Shown piece after piece: positions 15,749-24,937 of a DNA stretch of 57,066 nucleotides (positions are counted from its first letter, which is position 1; every line of letters begins with the position of its first letter). The stretch is from an uncultured Bacteroidales bacterium (lineage in GTDB: Bacteria; Bacteroidota; Bacteroidia; Bacteroidales; UBA932). A model generated the notes under the pieces. It was given only the letters and a program-made list of their open reading frames with translations, was not told the origin of the DNA and made no database searches. A program made the position numbers and the translations under genes. Location: NCBI GenBank assembly GCA_944326235.1, contig CALVDH010000018.1, positions 1 to 57,066 on the forward strand, read 5' to 3'.

Positions 15749-17314
15749 ATGAAAAAACAAGCAAACATACTCTATATTCTGTGCATATCCGCGATATGCA
15801 TCACTTCGGCCCCTTCCTGCAATGTCCTGGACCTGGAGCAGTTGAGCTCCATACCATACGATGAGGCATTCGGAACCTACCAGAGATGCGAGCTCAGCAC
15901 ACTGGGCTGCTATGCCTACGCCCAGGGCGAATACCGCGGCTTTCCGTTCGGCTCCAGATCCACCGCGATCAATGACATCAGGGGCGAGGACGTAATGTCC
16001 TCCACCTACATGGGCTCATCATACGAATCCACATTCACCACATCATCAGGAGACCTGTCCAATCACTGGTCCTACCTGTTCCGCCTCGTAAACCAGACCA
16101 ATATCGTAATTGACGGCGTGCAGAACGCCTGCGAGGAAGGAATAATCTCACAGGAAGAGGCCGATGCCTTCGCCGCAGAGGCCCGCTTTCTCCGTGCCCT
16201 TGCCCTTCATGAAGCCGTAGTGCTCTATGCCCGTCCCTACGGCTATACTGCCGACCATTCCCACTACGGCGTACCTGTTGTCACGGTTCCGTGCAACACT
16301 ATCGATGCAGTGAACGAGGCGAAGAAGAGCGGAAGGGCCACTGTGGCCAGGACCTATGAACAGATTCTCGACGACCTTACATTCGCAGAAGAGCACCTGC
16401 CTGAGTCAGGCTCCATCTCCAGAGCCACAAAAGGCGCCGCTATAGCTGTCAAGAGCAGGGTCTACATGCACATGGGCGACTGGAACAATGTCATCACAGA
16501 GTGCAGGAAAATGGTGGACCAGGCCTCTCCCTCCTCACCTTCCCTCATAGGAGGCTTCCGGCTTACGGAAAGTTGCGACGGCCCCTTCCTGAGCAACTCC
16601 GAGAACACCGAGTCCATATTCTCAATAGAAAACTCTTCCGCCGACAACCCCACCCTCGACGGAGCCCTCTCCCAGCTCTACTATGGCCGCAAGGACATAG
16701 CCGTAAGCCCCATCATATACAATGCCGAATTCTGGGATCCCGCTGACCTTCGCCGGTCCCTGCTTCTGGAACTGGTGGACGGAAGGTACTTTACCAAGAA
16801 ATATCCCCGCGACGTCGATATGGACGACTGGGCCCCGATGATCCGCTGGGCCGAGGTGCTGCTCAACTACGCCGAAGCCGAGGCCCGCGTGAACGGCAAC
16901 ACTCCTCTTGCCCTGGAGCTGCTCAACCTGGTACGCAACAGGGCCGTCACCGACCCTGCCGGACAATACACTGCGGCATCCTTCCCGTCAGTTGAGGAAC
17001 TGATCAACGCCATACTGCAGGAAAGAAGGATAGAGTTTCTGGCGGAAGGACGCAGATGGTACGACATACACCGTCTGAGCACAGACCCCGTTTACTGCGT
17101 CAGAATCAGCACGGGAGAGGCAGGAATACCGGCAAAACTGGCTCTCAGCAGCGTCACTGAGGAGGATTATCAGGCAGCTTCCGGTACTGTAAGAGCAGAA
17201 CTCTACACCGTACCGGAGATACCTGCCTCGGACCGCCGTTTCATATACCCGATCCCCCAGAATGAAATCAATGCCAACCCCACACTCGCCGACCAGCAGA
17301 ATGAGGGATGGTAA
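15749..17314 (+). CDS. SusD/RagB-family nutrient-binding lipoprotein
   Basis: 521 residues with lipobox SAPSC (Cys24), then the SusD-like N-terminal half (LSTLGCYAYAQ, FRLVNQTNIVIDGVQ, EARFLRALALHEAVVLYARPYG) and the RagB/SusD C-terminal half (RWAEVLLNYAEAEARVN, EERRIEFLAEGRRWYDIHR-like segment near residue 430). It acts as the lid of the SusC transporter at the cell surface and captures the ligand. It lies 19 bases after susC and 24 bases before the peptidase gene, so the three are likely one operon. Confidence 0.93.
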   Translation: MKKQANILYILCISAICITSAPSCNVLDLEQLSSIPYDEAFGTYQRCELSTLGCYAYAQGEYRGFPFGSRSTAINDIRGEDVMSSTYMGSSYESTFTTSSGDLSNHWSYLFRLVNQTNIVIDGVQNACEEGIISQEEADAFAAEARFLRALALHEAVVLYARPYGYTADHSHYGVPVVTVPCNTIDAVNEAKKSGRATVARTYEQILDDLTFAEEHLPESGSISRATKGAAIAVKSRVYMHMGDWNNVITECRKMVDQASPSSPSLIGGFRLTESCDGPFLSNSENTESIFSIENSSADNPTLDGALSQLYYGRKDIAVSPIIYNAEFWDPADLRRSLLLELVDGRYFTKKYPRDVDMDDWAPMIRWAEVLLNYAEAEARVNGNTPLALELLNLVRNRAVTDPAGQYTAASFPSVEELINAILQERRIEFLAEGRRWYDIHRLSTDPVYCVRISTGEAGIPAKLALSSVTEEDYQAASGTVRAELYTVPEIPASDRRFIYPIPQNEINANPTLADQQNEGW

Positions 17315-17338
17315 ACCATAAAACTAATTTAATTTAAA

Positions 17339-18424
17339 ATGAAACACTTAAGAACTATTACCGTAATTGCCGCATTGCTAAGTGCATGCACTCTGTCTTT
17401 TGCCCAGACCAACGATGAGCTGATGGAGGAAATCCAGAAGCTGAAGGCCTACAACAACAGCCTACAGCACACATTCGACCAGATTATCAAGAACATCGAC
17501 GATGTCCTCTGGTATGAGAAAGTCGGGGACGTGGCCTACATCGACAAGGTCTACCTCACCGGCGAGCCCAAGGCCAAGCAGGGCAGTCCCACATCGAGGG
17601 GCTACAACAACCCCTTCAAGTTCTGGAACTACGTATTTATCCCCAAGACCGTGGACCCGGACAAGAAATATCCTCTGATCGTCTTCCCCCACAGCGGAGT
17701 ACACGCCGACATGTCCACCTACTATGCACACATCATCCGCGAGCTGATGGCACAGGAGTACATCGTCATAGCCACTGAGTACCGCGGCAGCACGGGCTAC
17801 GGCTCAGGCACCTACAAGGCCATCGACTACGGCGGACGCGAGAACTCGGACGTGAAGGCCGGACGCGACTACATGATCGAGAACTACGACATAGTCGACC
17901 CCAACCGCGTGGGCATCATGGGCTGGAGCCACGGCGGCATGATTACTCTGATGAACCTGTTCGAGTATCCCGATGCCTACAAGGTGGGATATGCCGGAGT
18001 GCCGGTATCCGACCTCATCGCCAGGATGGGTATAGCCACCGACAGCTACCGCGACCTGTTCTCGGCCTCATATCACATCGGCTCCACAGTATCGCAGAAC
18101 GTGCAGGAGTACAAGCGCCGCTCTCCCGTATGGAACACCCACAAGCTCAAATCCCCCCTGCTCATCTACTCCAACACCAACGATGATGACGTGGACGTGC
18201 TCGAGGTCGAGCACCTGATAAAGAGCCTCAAGGCCGACGGCAAGAAATTCGAGTACAAGATATACGAGGCCGCAGCAGGCGGACACTCCTTCGACCGCAT
18301 AGACACCAAGGAAGCTACCGACATCCGCTTCACTGTCTACAAGTTCCTGGAGAAATACCTCAAGCCCAACAAGCCTTTCAAGACCCCTGACGACATGCGC
18401 AAGGCGGCATACCGCTTCAATTGA
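17339..18424 (+). CDS. Secreted S9-type (prolyl oligopeptidase-like) serine peptidase
   Basis: 361 residues. The N-terminus is a signal peptide that can be read as SPI (cleavage after SFAQ) or as a lipoprotein signal (LSAC, Cys17). The catalytic alpha/beta-hydrolase domain has nucleophile motif GWSHGG with Ser197, an acid in TNDDDVDV (Asp282-284) and His316 in AGGHSF. It lacks the N-terminal propeller of full-length S9 enzymes, whose size limits substrate entry. Last gene of the susC-susD unit; it probably trims the imported peptides or esters. An acyl esterase of the same fold cannot be ruled out. Confidence 0.82.
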   Translation: MKHLRTITVIAALLSACTLSFAQTNDELMEEIQKLKAYNNSLQHTFDQIIKNIDDVLWYEKVGDVAYIDKVYLTGEPKAKQGSPTSRGYNNPFKFWNYVFIPKTVDPDKKYPLIVFPHSGVHADMSTYYAHIIRELMAQEYIVIATEYRGSTGYGSGTYKAIDYGGRENSDVKAGRDYMIENYDIVDPNRVGIMGWSHGGMITLMNLFEYPDAYKVGYAGVPVSDLIARMGIATDSYRDLFSASYHIGSTVSQNVQEYKRRSPVWNTHKLKSPLLIYSNTNDDDVDVLEVEHLIKSLKADGKKFEYKIYEAAAGGHSFDRIDTKEATDIRFTVYKFLEKYLKPNKPFKTPDDMRKAAYRFN

Positions 18425-18455
18425 TACGGGACTGCCCCTGACGACCGACACAGCA

Positions 18456-18494
18456 ACGGGAGTACTTCAAAATGCAATTTTGCGGTACTCCCGT
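18456..18494. terminator. Bidirectional terminator-like hairpin
   Basis: ACGGGAGTAC and GTACTCCCGT form a perfect 10-bp stem, with an inner CAAAAT/ATTTTG stem, between the convergent genes ending at 18424 and 18512. There is no long T run on either side. Confidence 0.55.
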
Positions 18495-18511
18495 CATTGT
18501 GATTATAAGAA

Positions 18512-19054
18512 TTAGAACAGCAGGATGCCGAACGTCCCGGTCAGGGCCAGGGTCTGGGCCATAATGACGCCGGAGCCCGAATAGGGACTGTAATATCTCA
18601 GACCCAGTCCCAGATACGGCACCGCCCTGCCGATATTGGCTCCGAACTTGAGCGAAAGGTCCGCGTATGCATAATTGGCGGATGTCCTTAGGTATGTGGA
18701 TCCGCCTGAGACATTGAGCTCCAGAAGATATCTCTCACTGCCCAGCAGGTCATATCCAAGATTGAGGCCCAGTGTTCCGGTCATGCTGTAAGTCCTTTGA
18801 GGCTGAGCCTTCGGGAACATGGCAACATCCAGCTCCACCGGTATTCTCAGGGACAGCCGGTCGAAAAAAGTGCATCCCGGCGCGACTGTCCACTCCAAAG
18901 CCTCATAATCTACCTCTCCAGTCAGTCCCCCGGCCAGCCTCGTCTCCATCATCACCGTATACCGGACCTTGCTCTCCCGAGCAGTCTGAGCCTGAAGCGC
19001 CGTACCGGCAAACAGCACCGCCAGGACAATCGTCAATAATGCTTTCGTCTTCAT
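18512..19054 (-). CDS. Small outer-membrane beta-barrel protein
   Basis: 180 residues. Signal peptide ending in ALQAQ (residue 23), then alternating hydrophobic strands with Gly and aromatic turns (GTLGLNLGYDL, YLGLGLRYYSPYSGSG) and a C-terminal strand ending GILLF. This fits an eight-stranded outer-membrane barrel of unknown function. It faces the S9 peptidase gene across a shared terminator hairpin and is followed on the same strand by another barrel gene. A weak -7 box (TATCTTAG) lies at 19071-19078. Confidence 0.65.
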   Translation of the reverse strand: MKTKALLTIVLAVLFAGTALQAQTARESKVRYTVMMETRLAGGLTGEVDYEALEWTVAPGCTFFDRLSLRIPVELDVAMFPKAQPQRTYSMTGTLGLNLGYDLLGSERYLLELNVSGGSTYLRTSANYAYADLSLKFGANIGRAVPYLGLGLRYYSPYSGSGVIMAQTLALTGTFGILLF

Positions 19055-19174
19055 AAATTATTAATTTTCGCTAAGATACAAAAACTCCACACAATCTACA
19101 AACCTATTCGACAATTTCTACTGCCGATGGCCTCCACAAGACTGTGCTGTTACCGGCCACTCCGACAGTGGAAA

Positions 19175-19720
19175 CTAGAATTCGAACCCTACAGACAGCT
19201 TCGGCATCGCGCGGGCATACCCTCCGCGACCAATCAAGACAGTCGCACCTATCGACAGCCGCATGCCGAGGTTCTCGTTGAAGGCCCAGCTCCAGCCGAC
19301 ATTAGGCTCTATCTCAAATAATGATTGTCCGAAACCTTCAAACGGGTCATCCTCACCCAATGATCCGATCACCATCATACAACCGGCCTTCACCCCTGCC
19401 GTAGGCGTACTGGGACGCTTCAGGATATACGCACTGTAGTCCACGAACACATGGGCAAAGGTAGGCCAGCTCCAGAAGTCCGGTAACGTAAAGAAACCGA
19501 CTCCGCCTCCCAGATAGTGATGCTCGTCGAACATCCAGCCGTGCGAAGTGTCGAAACCCACCCACACGAGGTACTGGTCAGTAAGGGATATGCTGCCCCG
19601 GTACCCCGCCGCACGGCGAATACTGTTATCGTTTGTTCCGGAAGTAGACTCGGCAGCAGCGGCACTCCATATAAACGGAACGGAAAAGAACAGTGCCACT
19701 GTTGTCAGTAATTTTTTCAT
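19175..19720 (-). CDS. Small outer-membrane beta-barrel protein
   Basis: 181 residues. Signal peptide with cleavage near AAAES, then strands such as YRGSISLTDQYLVWVGFDTSHG, LGGGVGFFTLP and MRLSIGATVLIG, ending KLSVGFEF with terminal Phe, typical of outer-membrane barrels. No specific family is recognised. Similar proteins in this phylum are annotated only as porin-family barrels. The 120 bases to the next barrel gene (19055-19174) hold no recognisable feature. Confidence 0.65.
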   Translation of the reverse strand: MKKLLTTVALFFSVPFIWSAAAAESTSGTNDNSIRRAAGYRGSISLTDQYLVWVGFDTSHGWMFDEHHYLGGGVGFFTLPDFWSWPTFAHVFVDYSAYILKRPSTPTAGVKAGCMMVIGSLGEDDPFEGFGQSLFEIEPNVGWSWAFNENLGMRLSIGATVLIGRGGYARAMPKLSVGFEF

Positions 19721-19779
19721 AAAATAATAAGATTTTAAAGTTTATAAATAATGTCTAATCCGACACAAATATACTATTT

Positions 19780-21306
19780 TTAATCCACAGTCTCTATCAC
19801 ACATGCTCTCCATTCCCCATCATACTTAACAGCACCATATATGCGTCCTCTTTTTATTTCTTGAGTACTTGTAGACTTAATACTCATATCTTTCAAAGAC
19901 CAACTGCCGCCAGATCCCAATATTCCGGCAGTATAATTTCCATAGAAGGCCTCATATCCCCATCTTACTTTTTCTTTCCCAGTATTGTATGCGACTTCTT
20001 CTCCTTGAGGATATACCACGTATACGTATGCTTTGTCTTTGTCAAATTTTACAGTATACACACTGTTTTTATTGTTTCCAAAGCCTGTTCCTCTATAATC
20101 TTCGTAACTGTCTTTCACAGGTCGCTGCACCTCCAGACCAGATGATACTACATCTTCTATATAACCGGACTCCTTGTCATAACTGTCAAAGGGGACATAA
20201 TAAAATGCAGTCTTGCCACAATTCGATAAATTTTTGTTAATTACATCCGGACTCTTTGTAAGAGGAGCGAATGGATTCGGGGCATCATAAGTATACTCAC
20301 ACTCTATGTTTGTCCATCCATAACGGAACTCGTCTGCCTTCTTCCTCCACCATATACCGAGAAAACGTTCCTGCATACGCAATGACATTCCGACAGAACG
20401 ATATATTATATAGTCCTGAGAAAACATTCTCAGAACCATACGGTGTCCGTCGTCATAGTAATTGTGAGCCAAGACACTTGTTCCCGCAAGGTTGTTGACA
20501 AACTTAGTCAGCCACGAACCGTCTCCTCCATCCTTTACGTATTCTATCCGTCGTATCTTACTCTCCGCTATAACGATGCCATCATCAAGTTTCAAGGAAG
20601 AAGGTCTTGTAGAAACACCGCCACTACCTGAACCCCCTCCTGTCGAACCTCCTGCTGACCCGTCTGTCGGTTCGTCTGTAACAAAATCCATCGGAGAGTC
20701 ATTCCCTCCACCATTTATCAAGGTCGGTTGATTGTAATCAATGGCAACAACATATCCCCCTTTATTTCCAACAGGCGCTGCTTCTCCATGCTCCAAACTA
20801 CCTCCTATCTGAGACACAGCCTCATGGTCAATGGGTTCATCCGGATCTGTCACGATGACACCTACATCTACAAATGTGTAAACCTTTTCTCCTATCTTGA
20901 CTTGCCGGTCCTGATTAAGGACAACTATAAGATTGGGGTCTTTGATTAGTTCATCCTCCGGCTCATAGGTCAGACCCTTTTCTTGTATCATTGCCAGCTC
21001 TTCATCGGTAAACTCCTTCAACCCCTTTTCTACCAGACTTTCTCTCAATGAGACAAACGACCCGTCATCGCTCTTTGTCGCAGGAATTATATTCAGCCCG
21101 CAAGCCTCACCGGATTTCAGTGCGTCCACTGTATTTCCAAACTCATTCATTGAATTGAAAGACAGAACCCCATTCTCGACCATAGTCGTCAATCCTGATT
21201 CCGAATAAAGCCGTGACTTTTCTACTTGACTTTTATCCTCAAGTACCGTACACGATGCCACCGTGAAAGCGATAAACGCCGCCAAATAAATAAATTGTTT
21301 TTTCAT
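19780..21306 (-). CDS. Unknown two-part surface lipoprotein
   Basis: 508 residues with lipobox VASC (Cys19). An N-terminal acidic domain (20-205) is joined by a Gly/Ser-rich linker (about 211-232, GGSTGGGSGSGG) to a C-terminal domain of about 275 residues rich in Tyr, Trp and Gly. No family is recognised. The linker layout suggests an anchor/spacer domain presenting a second domain away from the membrane. The gene is AT-rich compared with its surroundings. It lies 16 bases after the small secreted protein gene at 21323-21694 and is probably co-transcribed with it. Confidence 0.7.
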   Translation of the reverse strand: MKKQFIYLAAFIAFTVASCTVLEDKSQVEKSRLYSESGLTTMVENGVLSFNSMNEFGNTVDALKSGEACGLNIIPATKSDDGSFVSLRESLVEKGLKEFTDEELAMIQEKGLTYEPEDELIKDPNLIVVLNQDRQVKIGEKVYTFVDVGVIVTDPDEPIDHEAVSQIGGSLEHGEAAPVGNKGGYVVAIDYNQPTLINGGGNDSPMDFVTDEPTDGSAGGSTGGGSGSGGVSTRPSSLKLDDGIVIAESKIRRIEYVKDGGDGSWLTKFVNNLAGTSVLAHNYYDDGHRMVLRMFSQDYIIYRSVGMSLRMQERFLGIWWRKKADEFRYGWTNIECEYTYDAPNPFAPLTKSPDVINKNLSNCGKTAFYYVPFDSYDKESGYIEDVVSSGLEVQRPVKDSYEDYRGTGFGNNKNSVYTVKFDKDKAYVYVVYPQGEEVAYNTGKEKVRWGYEAFYGNYTAGILGSGGSWSLKDMSIKSTSTQEIKRGRIYGAVKYDGEWRACVIETVD

Positions 21307-21322
21307 TTTTTAGTTTTTAAAA

Positions 21323-21694
21323 TTAATATAAGGTAAAATATCCCTCGAATTCTCCGCCAGGTCCTTTGATTACAAGGCGGTGCAGGCCTTCTCCGATGCC
21401 GGAAAGGTCGTAGCTGTACTCCATGCCGTCTGCCGACAAAATGGAAGTGTAGACGGTGACACCTAAAGCGTCTTCTACTACAAGAGAATATACCGCATTG
21501 CCGTCATATATTGACAATATCAACAAATCTCCAGAAATTAATGCATCAGGAGTTTCGGACACTGAGCGTGTTATTATATCCGTGACCCGATAAATTTCAA
21601 TAACATCAGCATCATCAGGATGCGAGGACGCAGCACTCGGAAGAATTTTTGCAGATAACAGAATGAGAACAGTAACAAATAATAATTTTTTCAT
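21323..21694 (-). CDS. Small secreted protein, DUF3244-like
   Basis: 123 residues. A signal peptide (cleavage near SAASS) is followed by one small beta-sandwich domain: RSVSETPDALISGDLLILSI, VYSLVVEDALGVTVYTS and LHRLVIKGPGGEFEGYFTLY. This is the pattern of DUF3244 proteins (small periplasmic proteins of Bacteroidales, unknown function). It probably starts the two-gene unit with the 508-residue lipoprotein, from the -7 box at 21712-21719. Family assignment is from memory of the pattern. Confidence 0.6.
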   Translation of the reverse strand: MKKLLFVTVLILLSAKILPSAASSHPDDADVIEIYRVTDIITRSVSETPDALISGDLLILSIYDGNAVYSLVVEDALGVTVYTSILSADGMEYSYDLSGIGEGLHRLVIKGPGGEFEGYFTLY

Positions 21695-21711
21695 ATTTTA
21701 TTGATTTTTTG

Positions 21712-21719
21712 CAAAGCTA
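21712..21719 (-). promoter_or_regulatory. Predicted -7 box, gene at 21694
   Basis: TAGCTTTG on the minus strand, 17 bases before the ATG. The rest of the 185-base gap to 21879 is AT-rich and shows no other feature. Confidence 0.45.
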
Positions 21720-21879
21720 GTATCCGGCATCATCATATACAAATTCAGCATCTTATCTAGGCATAAAATACCCATTGATTATAAGACACTTACATCATAT
21801 AAGACTTAGCAATAAAAAATCTGTTGCGCATAATACCTGAATGATGTTTTCTATCGGGCAAGTAAGATATTTCGCCAGC

Positions 21880-23637
21880 TCACTCCGCAATATTCAGATA
21901 TTCCTGTAATTCTTTAATCAGAATTTTGGACAAAGTGATGTTGCCGCTCATCTTTGCGCCCGCCTTTGAGCGGGCTACATATATGGTTTCTATTTTATTC
22001 CCCGTGATAACTTGCTGCGCGTTGCTGTTGAAACCGCAAACCATCATTGAAATATAATAAAGATCTGTGTCTGTAAGCTTTGTATATCGGTTTCGCAAGT
22101 GATCTAAGAATCCGGGATACAGAATATCTACAGTTCGCTCCATCATCCTTCTGGCACTCTTCCTGTCAAAAGCCTCTTCAAAAAGCCTGGACAAACGATC
22201 GCTCAACGAGTTGTTTCCATTATAAACGTAGTAATTGTCGAGGATTTTGTTCAATAAGAGAATTTGTTCCTTGACCCATGCCAATGATGATTCGTTCGTG
22301 CCTTGTCTCTCTATTATTTTATCAATATACCTGAATACAATATCTACATCCATCTGCGTATTCATGTCTGCATCGGGAATAGCCATGCCTACTGCGGTCA
22401 TTTTGGACAATGTTCTTCTCGCTTGTATCCTGATTTCACGCAGCCTGAAAATTATTATTGCAACCAAGATTCCGGCAATTGCGATAAAAGCGACGGACAT
22501 ATAGATTATTGTTTTAAGACGGTACCTCTCATTGTCATGCAACAGCTGGAGATTACGCAATTCTATATTATATTCCCTCTCCGACAAAAAAGATGTATCT
22601 CCTTCATTCTTTAAACTATCCTTTATAGCATAGAACTTCTTAAAATACTGATTTGACAATTTCCAGTCTTTGCTCTTTTCTGCAATGTCCGCGTACAGCT
22701 TATACTTGACCATGCGTGAAACAGCATCCTCTACTGGAATACGGTCAGCATATATTTTAGCCGAATCCAGCATATTAAGTTCTGCGTAGGAGCTGGATAT
22801 AATAGAAAGGAAGTCGCTGTAATAGTTGTAGGAGTTATTGACAGAGTAGTTTCCCAGAACTATCAACGAAACTCTTTTTGCTCCGGAGTAATCTTTATCA
22901 ATGATCTGCAGGTAACGAGCCTTCTGATTCATGCCCTCTATAATGCAGGATACATTGTCTGTTTCCCGCGCATACTCCATTCCTTTGACATAGGCATCAT
23001 TCCAAGAGCAGACAGAATCCCTGTACGGCAACAGCACTCTGGCCAGGGTCAGATATGCCGGAGCAAGCCGTCGGGTGACCTGCCCTTTCTCGAAGCATTC
23101 TATTGCCAGTCGGTATCTCTCGACCGTATGGTCTGTGTCCACAAATGTACTTTGATATAATTCTCCGACTCTTGTATGTAACAGTCCTGTCTGTTCATAG
23201 TCTCCGGCAGCTTCCAAGATTGGTTCTACAGTCTTATAGGCCTCTAGGGCCATTACGGGACGACCGCTTTCTTGAAGAGCTGCTCCGTAAACAATAAGTG
23301 CCCTTGCGTACATAGACTTTGGACCTCGTTTCTTGTAATACTTCACCGCTTCGAATATGGCCGTGTCCTCCGCCACCGGCAGCCAGCACTTGTACTTTGC
23401 CTCGGTCCGGAGCAGGGTGTAGAAAGCCTTGTCCCTGCTGCCCATTTTCCTTACTTGTGTGCTGTCTAGACCGTTCAGGGTATCGAGGGCGGCCTGCGGC
23501 TGAGCCATCATCAGCGAGTCGGCTGCGAACAGTGCGGATGTGACCCGTCCGCTGCGGTCACTGCACGATGCTGCGGACAGCAGGATGAGGGCTGCCAGCA
23601 GGAACGGGGCGGGACGATATGCGCTAAGGGCTTTCAT
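21880..23637 (-). CDS. Membrane-anchored TPR protein with HTH-like C-terminus
   Basis: 585 residues. The signal peptide with lipobox SAASC (Cys25) is followed by TPR-type helical repeats to about residue 350, a membrane segment (376-398) and a cytoplasmic part. The last 65 residues (LTDTDLYYISMMVCGF, then VARSKAGAKM) resemble a degenerate LuxR-type helix-turn-helix seen in Bacteroidota TPR regulators. It could sense an envelope signal and act at the DNA or on a partner. The ATG at 23637 is chosen for the signal peptide; the frame opens further up. The first codons resemble those of the gene at 3076. AT-rich towards its 3' half. Confidence 0.7.
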   Translation of the reverse strand: MKALSAYRPAPFLLAALILLSAASCSDRSGRVTSALFAADSLMMAQPQAALDTLNGLDSTQVRKMGSRDKAFYTLLRTEAKYKCWLPVAEDTAIFEAVKYYKKRGPKSMYARALIVYGAALQESGRPVMALEAYKTVEPILEAAGDYEQTGLLHTRVGELYQSTFVDTDHTVERYRLAIECFEKGQVTRRLAPAYLTLARVLLPYRDSVCSWNDAYVKGMEYARETDNVSCIIEGMNQKARYLQIIDKDYSGAKRVSLIVLGNYSVNNSYNYYSDFLSIISSSYAELNMLDSAKIYADRIPVEDAVSRMVKYKLYADIAEKSKDWKLSNQYFKKFYAIKDSLKNEGDTSFLSEREYNIELRNLQLLHDNERYRLKTIIYMSVAFIAIAGILVAIIIFRLREIRIQARRTLSKMTAVGMAIPDADMNTQMDVDIVFRYIDKIIERQGTNESSLAWVKEQILLLNKILDNYYVYNGNNSLSDRLSRLFEEAFDRKSARRMMERTVDILYPGFLDHLRNRYTKLTDTDLYYISMMVCGFNSNAQQVITGNKIETIYVARSKAGAKMSGNITLSKILIKELQEYLNIAE

Positions 23638-23647
23638 GCGGCAAGTC

Positions 23648-24871
23648 TCAGATGGCCCGGTCGCTGACAATTTTCCACTCCCCGACGGTGCCCCCGAACT
23701 CCTGTCTGCGGTCCTTGAAGTATGCGGATGCGGCCAGTGCGATGAATCCGCTCTGCACCTCCCTGTTGGGGTAGTCGAGCAGGAAGGCGTTCATGTCCGG
23801 GTCATAGCCCTTGATGGTCAGGTATCCGCTCTGGTAGATAATGGGCAGGATGTAATCGGAATTCGCTTTGTAGTCTATGAATTCAGCCGGTATGTAGTAC
23901 TTTCCTACGAGCTCGTTGAGGTTCTCGCTGGAGCGGGCCATCAGGCGCATCAGATACTCGGGCGAGCCGGTGGTGAACCAGTAGCTGCCAATCCGCTCCT
24001 TGTCGAACGCACTCAGCAGGCTGAAGGGGTTATAGATGTCCCTCATCGCGACGCTGAAATGGTAGCCGTCGTACTGCTCCTTGAGCCGCTGCAGGACCTC
24101 CTCGCGGGTGATGCCCAGCTTTGCGGCCATGGCTCCGACGGGCTCTGCGAAGTACCTCTCCAGCTCCTCCTGGGTGATGCCGCACAGGGCCTCGTAACGC
24201 TCGCTCATGCTGATATCCCTGGCCTGGTTGAATCCGCTGAACACGCTGATCTGGGCGAACTTCGTGACTCCCGTGAGGAGCACGAACTGCAGGTCGTTGT
24301 CGGCGGCCTTGAAGACGGAGTACAGCCCCCTCAGCACCTCCCTGTTCCAGTCCTCCAGCGGCCTGCGCTGACCGCCCACCTCGATCGTGTAGTCCGTATC
24401 CATAACGTCCAGCAGAGGCTTGTCGTACTCGTCGATGAGCACCACGCACCGCCTTCCGGTGGCCTCGTGGGCCCTGCGCAGGACCTCCGCAAAGCGGCCG
24501 CCCACGTCCAGGTCCCTTGCCGGTCGACCGTAGACTTCCTCCCATTCCGCCACCTGTGACTCGATCTTCCGGTCCAGAACACCTCCTTCCGTAAAGTTGC
24601 TGGAGTTAAAATCGATATGGAACACCGGATACTCCAGCCACTCCTTCTCCAGAGCATCGATGGCCAGTCCCTTGAACAGCTCGTGCCTTCCGAGGAAGTA
24701 GTTCTCTAGCGTAGACACGAGCAGACTCTTGCCGAACCTTCTCGGACGGCTCAGAAAGTAGATTGTCCCGTCTTTTACCAGCCGGTAAATCAGCTCCGTC
24801 TTATCAATATAGAGATAGTCCTCTTTGCGTATTTTCTCGAAACTCTGTACTCCGATAGGAAATTTCATCAT
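23648..24871 (-). CDS. AAA-ATPase-like protein lacking the C-terminal nuclease domain
   Basis: 407 residues. The AAA-ATPase_like domain is complete at its front: GVQSFEKIRKEDYLYIDKT, Walker A as RPRRFGKSLL (Lys48), Walker B as VVLIDEYDKP (Asp147, Glu148), then LLTGVTKFAQISVFSGFN and GYLTIKGYDP near the end. Family members, often about 500 residues or more, normally continue into a PD-(D/E)XK (PDDEXK_9) domain. Here the frame stops soon after the last motif and the next gene begins 11 bases on, so the nuclease part is missing. This is probably a truncated copy; function uncertain. A GGAGG lies before the ATG, with a -7 box at 24896-24903. Confidence 0.8.
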   Translation of the reverse strand: MMKFPIGVQSFEKIRKEDYLYIDKTELIYRLVKDGTIYFLSRPRRFGKSLLVSTLENYFLGRHELFKGLAIDALEKEWLEYPVFHIDFNSSNFTEGGVLDRKIESQVAEWEEVYGRPARDLDVGGRFAEVLRRAHEATGRRCVVLIDEYDKPLLDVMDTDYTIEVGGQRRPLEDWNREVLRGLYSVFKAADNDLQFVLLTGVTKFAQISVFSGFNQARDISMSERYEALCGITQEELERYFAEPVGAMAAKLGITREEVLQRLKEQYDGYHFSVAMRDIYNPFSLLSAFDKERIGSYWFTTGSPEYLMRLMARSSENLNELVGKYYIPAEFIDYKANSDYILPIIYQSGYLTIKGYDPDMNAFLLDYPNREVQSGFIALAASAYFKDRRQEFGGTVGEWKIVSDRAI

Positions 24872-24895
24872 GGCCGTGTCCTCCGTATTTTCCTA

Positions 24896-24903
24896 CAAAT
24901 TTA
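24896..24903 (-). promoter_or_regulatory. Predicted -7 box, AAA-ATPase-like gene
   Basis: TAAATTTG on the minus strand, followed by GTAGGAAAATACGGAGGACA. The layout is close to that of the two rpn leaders. Confidence 0.5.
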
Positions 24904-24937
24904 GATAAAATCCGCCAGATTCCGTACCGGCATGACG

